From Shinella sp. (lineage in GTDB: Bacteria > Pseudomonadota > Alphaproteobacteria > Rhizobiales > Rhizobiaceae), in NCBI GenBank assembly GCA_003248775.1, contig QFQX01000012.1:59991-123990 (forward strand): 64,000 bases of DNA. The letters are read 5' to 3'. Made by a program: the position numbers and the translations under genes. The first letter of the stretch is position 1. Each line of letters starts with the position of its first letter. Positions 50,547 through 60,705 of this stretch are shown piece after piece. Below the pieces are notes generated by a model. The model saw only the letters and a program-made list of their open reading frames with translations, was not told where the DNA came from and did no database searches.

Positions 50547-50771
50547 TCATTGTGGCCGTCCGTCTCGCGAGAGGGCCGACACCTGCGCCGCCGCATGGAA
50601 CATCAGCGCGGAGGCCGCTGTGCGCCGATCCCATCCAGCCATCACCAGCCTGTCGAGCAGAGATTCGAACAGCGGGGCCAATGCCGTGCGCGCTTCCGCA
50701 TCGTGCGACAGGAACTCGGCCGGGGGATGATGCGGCACAGGTACATGGTCAAAGTCCGGCATGAGGCTCAT
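50547..50771 (-). CDS. Hypothetical small protein, 74 aa
   Basis: This is a short soluble protein without signal peptide, beginning MSLMPDFDHVPVPHHPP, with GGAG upstream of the ATG. Its C-terminal half is a predicted helical hairpin (PLFESLLDRLVMAGWDRRTAASALMFHAAAQV). No family is recognised. It lies 71 bases downstream of groEL and is read in the same direction as the chaperonin and the protease, so it is probably part of that transcript. Confidence 0.6.
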   Translation of the reverse strand: MSLMPDFDHVPVPHHPPAEFLSHDAEARTALAPLFESLLDRLVMAGWDRRTAASALMFHAAAQVSALSRDGRPQ

Positions 50772-50842
50772 GTCAGTCTCCGATCTATGCTTTGCTCCTG
50801 ACCGCCCCCGACATGGGAGCGGTCACTTTCAGAGCGAGATGG

Positions 50843-52480
<1,638 letters not shown>

Positions 52481-52523
52481 TCAATAGGCAGCTTTCATTG
52501 ACTGGTTGAGTTCGAAGAATCCG

Positions 52524-52838
52524 TCAGGCGGCCTTCTTCAGCGTGGCGGTCTGCTCGATCACGCCCATCACGTCGCTTTCCTTCATGATGAGCAGGTCTT
52601 CGCCGTCGAGCCTGATCTCGGTGCCGGACCACTTGCCAAACAGGATGCGGTCCCCGACCTTGACGTCGAGCTCAATGATCTTGCCCGCATCGTCGCGGGC
52701 ACCGGGGCCGACCGCGATCACTTCGCCTTCGCTCGGCTTTTCCTTCGCGGTGTCGGGGATGATGATGCCGCCGGCCGATTTCTCCTCGGCTTCGATGCGG
52801 CGAACCAGGATACGGTCATGCAATGGACGGAACGTCAT
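52524..52838 (-). CDS. groES: Co-chaperonin GroES (Hsp10)
   Basis: This 104-residue lid subunit for GroEL begins [20 protein letters not shown]. The mobile loop ([20 protein letters not shown]) and the roof loop are standard, and an extra DDAGK stretch is typical of alphaproteobacteria. GAGGAGAAC lies just before the ATG. It is the first gene of a seven-gene leftward run down to the ABC permease. The 100-base leader follows the RpoH-like element at 52942-52970. Confidence 0.97.
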   Translation of the reverse strand: MTFRPLHDRILVRRIEAEEKSAGGIIIPDTAKEKPSEGEVIAVGPGARDDAGKIIELDVKVGDRILFGKWSGTEIRLDGEDLLIMKESDVMGVIEQTATLKKAA

Positions 52839-52941
52839 ATCGTTCTCCTCAAGGACAAACAGATTTTGAGAGGTCCCTCCGCTCCGATCCGGGGGACCGG
52901 AGCGGGGCCGCGCAACCCTTATCGGCGTCGCGCGCATAGCG

Positions 52942-52970
52942 ATCTGGTTTCGCTGAATTCAGATTTCAAG
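52942..52970 (-). promoter_or_regulatory. Putative RpoH promoter of the groES-groEL-degP-ABC gene run
   Basis: On the minus strand: CTTGAA, 17 bases, CCAGAT. The outer 13 bases CGAAACCAGATCG and the preceding CTCTTGAAA are identical to those in front of hsp20 at 54551-54579. The start would be about 100 bases before groES. Confidence 0.65.
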
Positions 52971-52988
52971 AGCACAATGCAAAATTTT

Positions 52989-53019
52989 TGGCACTCGCAG
53001 CCATTCACTGCTAGTGCCA
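52989..53019. repeat. Inverted repeat TGGCACT...AGTGCCA upstream of groES
   Basis: Seven-base perfect arms at 52989-52995 and 53013-53019 are separated by 17 bases. The arms resemble one half of a CIRCE element but the spacing is wrong. It could be a regulator site or a transcript hairpin. Confidence 0.4.
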
Positions 53020-53060
53020 TGTAATCGCAGTCGAAATTGGTGCTGCAAATCATCGAGGCA

Positions 53061-53088
53061 CTTGAAAAATTCGCGCGATTGGCCAAAC
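53061..53088 (+). promoter_or_regulatory. Weak candidate RpoH promoter for orf114/usg
   Basis: CTTGAA and CCAAAC are separated by 16 bases, oriented toward the orf114 start 89 bases downstream. The -10 hexamer deviates from the CCAGAT seen at the other sites. Confidence 0.3.
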
Positions 53089-53176
53089 TTTCCTCTGTGC
53101 CGTGCCGGGAGGCGCGGTCCGGAGTCCTGATCGAAACGGAGTTTTTGGAACGGCTGAAAACGGAAGGAGGACAGCG

Positions 53177-53521
53177 ATGCGCCGCGCCGATTTTTCGACG
53201 ATCATTCCCTCTCTCGCGCCACGAGCGGAAGACATTGCGCTTGACCGGCTCCTGTCACCGTCGCGCCACTACAGGCATCCCGAGGATGTGCTGCGCGACG
53301 ACACGCTCGAACGCAGCGAAAAGCGCGCCATTCTCTCGTCATGGGCATCCGACGCATGCGCGGTCGAATCGATGCCCGCACTGCGCCAGCCGCCGGGCGC
53401 GGAAAGCCCCATCCCATTCGATGTCATCATGGATGCGCTGCGGCGTCTTGATCGCGGCGACATCGGGGCGGACGATCCCGTATGCGGATCCGCAGACCAT
53501 CACCATCGTTTTCACGCATGA
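53177..53521 (+). CDS. Hypothetical protein with a module shared with the NDUFS4-like protein
   Basis: This 114-residue soluble protein has GGAAGGAGG before its ATG. Residues about 33-60 (HPEDVLRDDTLERSEKRAIL then SSWASDA) align with residues about 168-194 of the NDUFS4-like protein encoded 2.6 kb downstream: a P-x-D-V pattern, then L, then (K/R)-R-x-I-L-x-x-W-A. The C-terminus is His-rich (HHHRFHA). No catalytic motif is seen. It is followed 19 bases later by usg. Confidence 0.7.
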   Translation: MRRADFSTIIPSLAPRAEDIALDRLLSPSRHYRHPEDVLRDDTLERSEKRAILSSWASDACAVESMPALRQPPGAESPIPFDVIMDALRRLDRGDIGADDPVCGSADHHHRFHA

Positions 53522-53540
53522 AACGACAAAGGAGAGACAT

Positions 53541-53819
53541 ATGCCAGCGATCGTCAGTCGCGAATTTCGGATGCAGATGGAAGGCTATGGCCTGACCACA
53601 GCCGAAATCCACTATCGTCTTCCAGATCACCCGAGCCTGTTGCAGGTCTATGTCTGGCAGGATTACGACCTCGCCCCGAAGTTTCCCGAACTGCGCGGCT
53701 TTCTCGACTACTGGACAGAGACGCTGGAGGGCGCGCTGCACTCCGTGCGCGTCGCCCACCATCGTCTGATACAGCCCTCAGAATGGAAAGCCGTCGACGG
53801 GATCATATCCGTTCACTGA
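53541..53819 (+). CDS. usg: Usg family protein
   Basis: This 92-residue soluble protein contains the Usg signature MQMEGYGLTTAEIHYRLPDH and YVWQDYDLAPKFPELRGFLDYW, ending in the family's WKAVDGIISVH. Usg was named for its position upstream of trp genes in some bacteria; its function is unknown. Here it is in a stress island instead, directly after the orf114 gene. GGAGAG lies just before the ATG. It converges with the DUF982 gene, whose last codons overlap its end by seven bases. Confidence 0.85.
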   Translation: MPAIVSREFRMQMEGYGLTTAEIHYRLPDHPSLLQVYVWQDYDLAPKFPELRGFLDYWTETLEGALHSVRVAHHRLIQPSEWKAVDGIISVH

Positions 53820-54121
53820 AGCCCGGCGGAAATTCCCTGATAGCTACCGAGAGCCCCCCGAACTCGCGTGCGTCGTGCTCCCTGAACGAGGCCCGCTCGC
53901 ATTGCAGCCTTCATGAAGCTTCGGCGTGCCTCCTTCGCAGAGCGCCATCCATCGAGTGCGTCCCGACAGGCAACAATGGCGTTTCGCCAACGACGTCCAC
54001 GTGCCCAGTCCGGCCATTCGCGCTCAAGGCATTCCAGTGCTTCAAAACCTGTCGCCACCTTTCGGAGGCCAGTTTTTGGCATGCGCAGAATTACGGGTTC
54101 GTTGAACACGACATCAGACAT
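53813..54121 (-). CDS. DUF982 domain-containing protein
   Basis: This 102-residue protein matches the rhizobial DUF982 family: FNEPVILRM near the N-terminus, then ATGFEALECLEREWPDWARGRRWRNAIVACRDALDGWRSAKEARRSFMKAAMRAG. It has the W-P and C-A-x-G positions expected. Function is unknown; the family is expanded on plasmids and islands of rhizobia. ATG 54121 is chosen because AAGGAGG lies six bases upstream. It overlaps the end of usg. Confidence 0.8.
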   Translation of the reverse strand: MSDVVFNEPVILRMPKTGLRKVATGFEALECLEREWPDWARGRRWRNAIVACRDALDGWRSAKEARRSFMKAAMRAGLVQGARRTRVRGALGSYQGISAGLQ

Positions 54122-54232
54122 CACTTCCTCCTTGTTTTCTGATCGTCTTTTAAGAGCAAGTAACTGATCGTTCTGTACGATCTCTTGTGATCTGGGCATA
54201 CCGGCGTGCCTCTTCAACCCTCCATCCGTATC

Positions 54233-54448
54233 TCAGTCAACGCCGTCATCATCAGGTTCAAGCAGATCGATGAGTTGGCTGACGCGTGTATCCGGGAGCG
54301 GTCGCCCTTCGCCCATCAGCGCCTCGTCATTGTTAAGCCAGTTCCACGCTTCTCGCAGTTCATCAACACTCGCTCCGGTTGCGATAAGCCCCGCCGCCAG
54401 ATCGTCGTCTATGGAGCCGAGCACTGAAACGATGTCGTCATAGGTCAT
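54233..54448 (-). CDS. Hypothetical acidic protein, 71 aa
   Basis: This is a short, strongly acidic soluble protein (MTYDDIVSVLGSIDDDLAAGL to LIDLLEPDDDGVD). GGAGG lies six bases before the ATG. The residues REAWNWLNNDEALMGEGRPLP are similar in feel to small islands-borne proteins, but I recognise no family. It is 111 bases upstream of the DUF982 gene on the same strand. Confidence 0.55.
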   Translation of the reverse strand: MTYDDIVSVLGSIDDDLAAGLIATGASVDELREAWNWLNNDEALMGEGRPLPDTRVSQLIDLLEPDDDGVD

Positions 54449-54550
54449 GGCAGGCCTCCATTCATATTAACAACCAACTCATCACATGGTGGAGTTGTTC
54501 TCAAATTCCAACAGCCTGAAATAGCTGTAGAAATTTTCTGCCGTCACCCT

Positions 54551-54579
54551 CTTGAAACTCAGAGATAACGAAACCAGAT
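54551..54579 (+). promoter_or_regulatory. Putative RpoH promoter of the hsp20 operon
   Basis: CTTGAA at 54551-54556, 17 bases, CCAGAT at 54574-54579. It shares CGAAACCAGATCG exactly with the groES element. It lies 88 bases before the first hsp20 start. Confidence 0.65.
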
Positions 54580-54667
54580 CGACTGTGCGCCGCTGCCACT
54601 ACAGGGCGGCGCCGGTTAAAAAAGCCGGACAATCTTGTACCCATGTTGCTTCAAGGAGGATGTGGCT

Positions 54668-55144
54668 ATGAGAACCACTTTCGATTTTTCTCCCCTGTTC
54701 CGGTCGAGCATCGGCTTCGACCGTCTGGTCAATGCGCTGGAGGCAGCCAGCCGCGTCGAGAGCATCGACACCTGGCCGCCCTATGACATCGCAAAGACTG
54801 ACGAAGACGACTACCGCATCACCATGGCGGTGGCCGGCTTCAGCGAAGACGAGCTTTCCATCACGCAGGAGCAGAACATGCTTCTCGTGGCGGGCAGCAA
54901 AACCACCGACGAGAATGCCCAGTATCTGCATCGCGGCATTGCCGGACGCTCGTTCCAGCGTCGCTTCCAGCTCGCCGACCACGTGCGAGTTGAAGGCGCG
55001 ACTCTCGTCAACGGCCTCCTGACAATCGATCTTCGGCGTGAGATCCCGGAGGAGATGAAGCCTCGTCGGATTGCGATCTCGTCGCAGGAGAAGACGATGC
55101 AGATTGAAGCCTCTTCGCACACCAACGAGCAGATCGCAGCCTGA
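54668..55144 (+). CDS. Small heat shock protein Hsp20 (IbpA-like), first copy
   Basis: This 158-residue holdase chaperone keeps denatured proteins in a refoldable state. It has an alpha-crystallin domain (about residues 32-130), starting WPPYDIAKTDEDDYRITMAVAGF and ending with the VNGLLTIDLRREIPEE strand; the C-terminal anchor is RRIAI rather than a plain I-x-I. AAGGAGG lies nine bases before ATG 54668, and the product then begins at the IbpA-type MRTTFDFSPLFRSSIGFD. It heads a rightward run of six stress genes. Confidence 0.95.
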   Translation: MRTTFDFSPLFRSSIGFDRLVNALEAASRVESIDTWPPYDIAKTDEDDYRITMAVAGFSEDELSITQEQNMLLVAGSKTTDENAQYLHRGIAGRSFQRRFQLADHVRVEGATLVNGLLTIDLRREIPEEMKPRRIAISSQEKTMQIEASSHTNEQIAA

Positions 55145-55169
55145 CGCTTTTGTCAGTCTACGGATCGCC

Positions 55170-55194
55170 AGCGCCGGGCCGCGCGTCCGGCGCT
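55170..55194 (+). repeat. Hairpin between the two hsp20 genes
   Basis: AGCGCCGG and CCGGCGCT pair around a nine-base loop. There is no U-run, so it is more likely an mRNA processing or stability element than a terminator. A ROSE-type thermometer was not recognised. Confidence 0.5.
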
Positions 55195-55240
55195 ACGGGC
55201 GAAGCTGTGCCCAATTGTAAAGAACAGAAGGAGAATAACC

Positions 55241-55753
55241 ATGAACGTACGTGACCTGATCCCCTGGGGCCGTGACGCGAGCAGCAATCAGGCTCCCGCT
55301 GTCTATCGTGACGAGGACCGCAATCCGTTCCTGTCGCTGCACCGGGAAGTCAATCGCCTGTTCGATGACGTCTTTCGCTCGTTTGATCGAAACCTGCCAG
55401 CTTTTGACTCTCTGGCTTCCTTCGGACGGGGGTGGCCGAGCGTCGAAATCTCCGAGACTGAAAAGGAGATCCGCATAACCGCGGAAGTGCCAGGTCTTGA
55501 GGAAAAGGACATCGAACTGGTTCTGGATGACGGTGTGCTGACGCTGCGCGGCGAAAAGCGATCTGAGACCGAGGACAAGGACAAGCAGTTCTCGGAACGC
55601 TTCTATGGCCGTTTCGAACGCCGTATCCCGGTTGGAAGGGAAATCGTCGAGGACAAGATAGACGCCAGGTTCAGAAACGGCGTGCTGAGCCTCGTGCTTC
55701 CCAAGACCGAAAAGGCACAGTCGCAGGTAAAACGCATAGCGATCAAGAGCTGA
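55241..55753 (+). CDS. Small heat shock protein Hsp20, second copy
   Basis: This 170-residue class A-type small heat shock protein has an alpha-crystallin domain (about residues 62-160) with GLEEKDIELVLDDGVLTLRGEK and the diagnostic FRNGVLSLVLPKTE, and a C-terminal IAIKS anchor (I-x-I). The N-terminal arm (NPFLSLHREVNRLFDDVF) is like rhizobial HspF. It is clearly distinct from the first copy, so the pair is not a recent duplication. AAGGAGAAT lies just before the ATG. It follows the first copy by 96 bases. Confidence 0.95.
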   Translation: MNVRDLIPWGRDASSNQAPAVYRDEDRNPFLSLHREVNRLFDDVFRSFDRNLPAFDSLASFGRGWPSVEISETEKEIRITAEVPGLEEKDIELVLDDGVLTLRGEKRSETEDKDKQFSERFYGRFERRIPVGREIVEDKIDARFRNGVLSLVLPKTEKAQSQVKRIAIKS

Positions 55754-55824
55754 CGATGGTTTCGGCGCCGGCGGGTTCGTTGCGCCCGTCGGCGCCGACC
55801 TTCACCGATCACGGAGGAACAACC

Positions 55825-56556
55825 ATGAACATTGCTGCAAGAAAAACATCAATGACAGATGGTCCTGTCGACCGGGCCATGCCGGGAGCCAACGACAATC
55901 GTCGCACGATGCTGTCAATGGGACGCTCCTTATTCCCCAGCAATGCCGTGGCCCGGATCTACCGCCCATCTCGCTCGGCGACGACCAGTGCTCCGTCGCG
56001 CGATCAATGGAAGCTCGTGTTCGAGGTGCGCAGCCCGTCTTTTATCGAACCGCTCATGGGCTACACTGGCAGCCGGGACATGCTGAAGCAGGTCGAGCTT
56101 AAGTTCCCGACGCTGGCGTCTGCGATCCGTTACGCGCAGCGGCAGGGTCTTTGCTATGTCGTGGACGTACCAAAGGATAAGGCTAGGATTACCATGGATA
56201 AGTCTGAAGAACGGCGAAACACATTCTCTGATGTAACGCTCGGCAAGCTTGGCCTGGCCGGGCTTTCGGACAAGTACCGTCGGGCGATGTCGATTGACGG
56301 CAATCGCAATGATGGGGATGGCGGCTGGGCGTCGCCGATGGATGTCGTGGCCGACAACCGGCTCCCCCTTGATGCGAGGAGGTCGATCCTGATGAACTGG
56401 GCCTGGACCGAATTCCTGATCGATCAGGCCACCAACGAGGGCATGCCTGAGAACGGCCGCCCCTCGCGCCTTGATGAGGTCGAGCAGGCGCTGCTCGCTC
56501 TCGAAAGAGGCGTGGATGCCCAGTCGGCTGGTTCGGGGCATCTCGAAGCAGCATGA
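55825..56556 (+). CDS. NDUFS4-like (ETC complex I subunit) protein with extra C-terminal module
   Basis: This 243-residue protein has an N-terminal half (about residues 40-125) that resembles the NDUFS4 accessory subunit of respiratory complex I: ARIYRPSRSATTSAPSRDQW then PLMGYTGSRDMLKQVELKFP and ASAIRYAQRQGLCYVV. The C-terminal half (about 165-240) contains the module found in the upstream 114-residue protein (PMDVVADNRLPLDARRSILM then NWAW). The family normally stands alone in the genome as a single-domain protein. GGAGGAAC lies just before the ATG. It might protect or modify complex I under stress, or have another job altogether. Confidence 0.75.
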   Translation: MNIAARKTSMTDGPVDRAMPGANDNRRTMLSMGRSLFPSNAVARIYRPSRSATTSAPSRDQWKLVFEVRSPSFIEPLMGYTGSRDMLKQVELKFPTLASAIRYAQRQGLCYVVDVPKDKARITMDKSEERRNTFSDVTLGKLGLAGLSDKYRRAMSIDGNRNDGDGGWASPMDVVADNRLPLDARRSILMNWAWTEFLIDQATNEGMPENGRPSRLDEVEQALLALERGVDAQSAGSGHLEAA

Positions 56557-56565
56557 GGTGATTCC

Positions 56566-56880
56566 ATGGATCCCTTTGTCACGATCGATGCACAAAAGGT
56601 TCTGCCTAACAGGTTCGGGCTGGCTCTCGCAGGGGCCATGCGTTGTAGAGCGCTGAGGCGGGGCGATGAGCCTCGACTGGCGCTGGAAGGAATGACAACG
56701 CAGGATCTTGCGCTGCATGAGATTGCTGCGGGTGCTTTCACCGATGCGGAGCTTGCTCCGTTCCGTATCGGACAGCAGCCTGTGGGGCTTCTGCGCGCTC
56801 CACATCAGCAGTTGGGTGCCGGTTTCCCATCTCGTGACACCGGCACCTGCGTTCCGCCCGACAGGCGGACCGCTCATTGA
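56566..56880 (+). CDS. RNA polymerase omega subunit-like protein (RpoZ paralogue)
   Basis: This 104-residue protein has GAGGTGA before its ATG, nine bases after the previous stop. Residues 4-62 align with RpoZ: FVTIDAQKVLPNRFGLALAG (omega: [20 protein letters not shown]), R and A/R positions of the following helix, a G-x-x-P-x-L turn, and ALHEIAAGAF (omega: ALREIEEG). The C-terminal 35 residues are different and Pro/Arg-rich. Omega assembles RNA polymerase and mediates ppGpp effects in other bacteria. This copy would be expected to compete with the host omega in stress. The identity rests on short motif matches. Confidence 0.6.
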   Translation: MDPFVTIDAQKVLPNRFGLALAGAMRCRALRRGDEPRLALEGMTTQDLALHEIAAGAFTDAELAPFRIGQQPVGLLRAPHQQLGAGFPSRDTGTCVPPDRRTAH

Positions 56881-56910
56881 CGACGCATCAAACCGGAAAG
56901 GAGGAAAACG

Positions 56911-57270
56911 ATGCTGAAGACATTCGAAAACCGCTCTGCCTTTGATGTTGTGAATATTGCCGCCGGCCTCGGACTGGCCATAACGCCATGGATTCTGGGT
57001 TATGCGGCTCTAACGACTGCGGCCTGGAACGCCTGGCTTGTAGGAGCGGCGATCGCCGTTTTTGCATGCATTGCGCTGTTCGCGTTCAGCGAATGGCAAC
57101 AGTGGGTTAACACGGCGTTAGGCGTCTGGACGGTCGCGGCGCCATGGCTGTTGTCATTCTCGACCAACAGCAGCGCGACGATCTCCCATGTCGTCGTCGG
57201 CCTGATCGTGGCTGCTGCTGCGGGCTACAGCCTTTGGAACAACTCCGACAAACCGTTCTCAACGGCCTGA
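56911..57270 (+). CDS. SPW repeat membrane protein
   Basis: This 119-residue inner-membrane protein has four hydrophobic helices in two repeats; each repeat contains a P-W motif of the SPW family (AITPWILGYAAL and VAAPWLLSFSTN). Function is unknown. SPW genes are recurrent in stress and soil-bacterial islands. AAAGGAGGAAAAC precedes the ATG. It follows the omega-like gene by 30 bases and is followed by a strong terminator. Confidence 0.85.
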   Translation: MLKTFENRSAFDVVNIAAGLGLAITPWILGYAALTTAAWNAWLVGAAIAVFACIALFAFSEWQQWVNTALGVWTVAAPWLLSFSTNSSATISHVVVGLIVAAAAGYSLWNNSDKPFSTA

Positions 57271-57275
57271 CCGAG

Positions 57276-57299
57276 GGGCCCGGCTCTGCCGGGCCCTTT
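57276..57299 (+). terminator. Rho-independent terminator after the SPW gene
   Basis: GGGCCCGGC and GCCGGGCCC pair around TCT, followed by TTTC. It likely ends the hsp20-to-SPW transcript, so ftsH has its own promoter or depends on read-through. Confidence 0.85.
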
Positions 57300-57392
57300 C
57301 ACGTTGATCGGCCTCAAACGAGGACAGGGTGGTCTGGCTAAAGTGATATCGGTAGGGGCGGCGTGCCCCGCGCAGATGCATGGCGATAGAGA

Positions 57393-59222
<1,830 letters not shown>

Positions 59223-59311
59223 TCTGAGGAAACCAAAATGAAAATGGCACTGTCCCATAAATGCATTGAGTAGTTGGATTATCTATTTCGACTGCCTTGT
59301 CGGCGCAAATA

Positions 59312-59566
59312 TCATTTCTTATGGATCGTTGGAAAATCGGAAGGAAGCTGACACCGAACGAGCTTCAACCCTCGTGTTGTTTCGTTCGATTCCCAATTCT
59401 GTGACGTTGATCCTCTCGGCACGATTCTAACGGCGGCGGGCTGTCCGCTTTCGCGGTCCAGGACTTGCGCGTAGGCAGTCAGGTCGCGGTGAAGCGGCGC
59501 GGGCAGCTCCACCGTTACCTTGACGGGCTTGTCTTCGGGCAGCGGGCCAAGTTTCAGTTTCGTCAT
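59312..59566 (-). pseudogene. DUF2274 gene with foreign 3' end (truncated conjugation-cluster gene)
   Basis: The 84-residue product begins with the standard DUF2274 start MTKLKLGPLPEDKPVKVTV and continues to DRESGQPAA. It then departs from the family into RIVPRGSTSQNWESNETT and an unrelated tail. Family members normally end with a helical APML-RFM-TDR segment, which is missing here. The break marks a recombination joint between the conjugation cluster and the stress cargo. ATG 59566 lies three bases after the trbI stop, the usual order. Confidence 0.65.
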
Positions 59567-59568
59567 GG

Positions 59569-60705
59569 TCAACCTCCTGCCGGCTCGAACACAAGATCGC
59601 GGGTGACGATGATCCTGACCGGGAAGCCGGGGCGGATGGTCAGCGTCGGTGCGACCTGCAACTGGCGCTGGACGATCTGCTGGCCTGCCTGATTGACGGT
59701 ATCCTGCGCGCCGTCGCGGATCGCGCGGATCAGCCGGTCCTCGTCGCTCGTCGCCAGCTCTGTGCCCATGCCAAGCAGCGTGGACAACCCTGCAGCCTTC
59801 ATCAGATCCCACCAGTGATAATCGACGCCATCCTCAAGGCCAGCGTAACCGCTGGCGTCCGCGCCCGGCAGGCGCTCAAGGACTATGGAACGTCCGCCCG
59901 GCAGGATCAGGCGGTTCCATACAAGCAAGGCGCGGCGCTGGCCGAAGGTCACGCCATCATCGTATTGGCCGATGATGCGCGTTCCCTGCGGGATCAGGAG
60001 CAGGCTGCCGGTCGGGCTGTCATAGACGTTCTCGGTCACTTGCGCCGTGATCTGGCCCGGAAGGTCGGAACGGATGCCGGTGATGAGCGCGGCCGGGATC
60101 ACGGCCCCGGCTTGAAGGATGTAGGGCGAGGCCGGCGGCGTGACGCGATCCGGCGCAACGGTCTGCCGGTCCACGGGTCCATTGAGGAACGCCGTTTGCC
60201 GGTCCTGCGTCGCGGACTGTCCGCCGAGGCCAAGACCGGCAAGGCCGGGCATTGCCGTCCCGGCCGGCGCTCCCGAGCGCGGGCCGGACTGGAAGAACAC
60301 GTTGCTCAAGCGCGCGGCTTCTTCCTCGGCGCGGCGGCGTTCTTCCTCGGGATCGACGGCGGGCGTCGTCATGACGGGCGGTGCAAAGGGCTGGCCCCGG
60401 TTCTGCGCGTCGAGGATCGGACGGCCGAGGTCGCCCGGCAGCGCCGGCCCCAAGACCGGGCCGGTATAGTCGCGCGGCAGGCCGGACAGCCCATCCGCCG
60501 TGGGGCGGTTCTCGGTCGAATAGAGTTCGTCGCCTCCCGGTCCCGCATCGCGGGTCTGGAGCGCATAGATCAGCGCCCCGCCGATGCCGAGAAGCGCGAC
60601 GGCTCCGACGCCTGCCAGCATCTTGCGGGACAGGCGGGTGACGCGGGGCGGCTCGGCCCGCAGGCGCATGGGTGCGGCGGTATCGGTGATGGTGTTGTCG
60701 GTCAT
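59569..60705 (-). CDS. trbI: TrbI/VirB10-family conjugal transfer protein
   Basis: This 378-residue protein spans the envelope in type IV secretion systems. It has a single N-terminal transmembrane helix (MLAGVGAVALLGIGGALIYAL), a Pro-rich periplasmic linker, and a C-terminal VirB10 beta-barrel domain (about residues 200-370, with GAVIPAALITGIRSDLPGQI and LLIPQGTRIIGQYDDGVTFG). ATG 60705 overlaps the trbG stop by four bases. It is part of the trbL-trbF-trbG-trbI-DUF2274 order of alphaproteobacterial integrative elements. Confidence 0.92.
   Translation of the reverse strand: MTDNTITDTAAPMRLRAEPPRVTRLSRKMLAGVGAVALLGIGGALIYALQTRDAGPGGDELYSTENRPTADGLSGLPRDYTGPVLGPALPGDLGRPILDAQNRGQPFAPPVMTTPAVDPEEERRRAEEEAARLSNVFFQSGPRSGAPAGTAMPGLAGLGLGGQSATQDRQTAFLNGPVDRQTVAPDRVTPPASPYILQAGAVIPAALITGIRSDLPGQITAQVTENVYDSPTGSLLLIPQGTRIIGQYDDGVTFGQRRALLVWNRLILPGGRSIVLERLPGADASGYAGLEDGVDYHWWDLMKAAGLSTLLGMGTELATSDEDRLIRAIRDGAQDTVNQAGQQIVQRQLQVAPTLTIRPGFPVRIIVTRDLVFEPAGG

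Larger units (their letters stand above)
52839..53176. other. Divergent control region between groES and the orf114/usg pair
   Basis: This 338-base region has no gene. It holds a leftward RpoH-like promoter (52942-52970), an inverted repeat TGGCACT-N17-AGTGCCA (52989-53019), and a weaker rightward heat-shock-like element, CTTGAA-N16-CCAAAC (53061-53088). It does not contain a classical nine-base-spaced CIRCE, so HrcA control is not supported. Confidence 0.6.

Noticed and set aside
52989..53019. Possible CIRCE element in front of groES
   Set aside because: The arms TGGCACT/AGTGCCA are similar, but the spacing is 17 bases rather than the nine required, so HrcA binding is not supported. It is kept only as an inverted repeat.
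55145..55240. ROSE-type RNA thermometer before the second hsp20
   Set aside because: The leader has a strong hairpin, but I could not find the conserved ROSE 3' segment pairing with the ribosome-binding site.
59249..59275. Insertion-sequence end (GGCACTG...)
   Set aside because: It starts like the IS6-family terminal repeat, but the following bases do not match, and no transposase or partner repeat is present.
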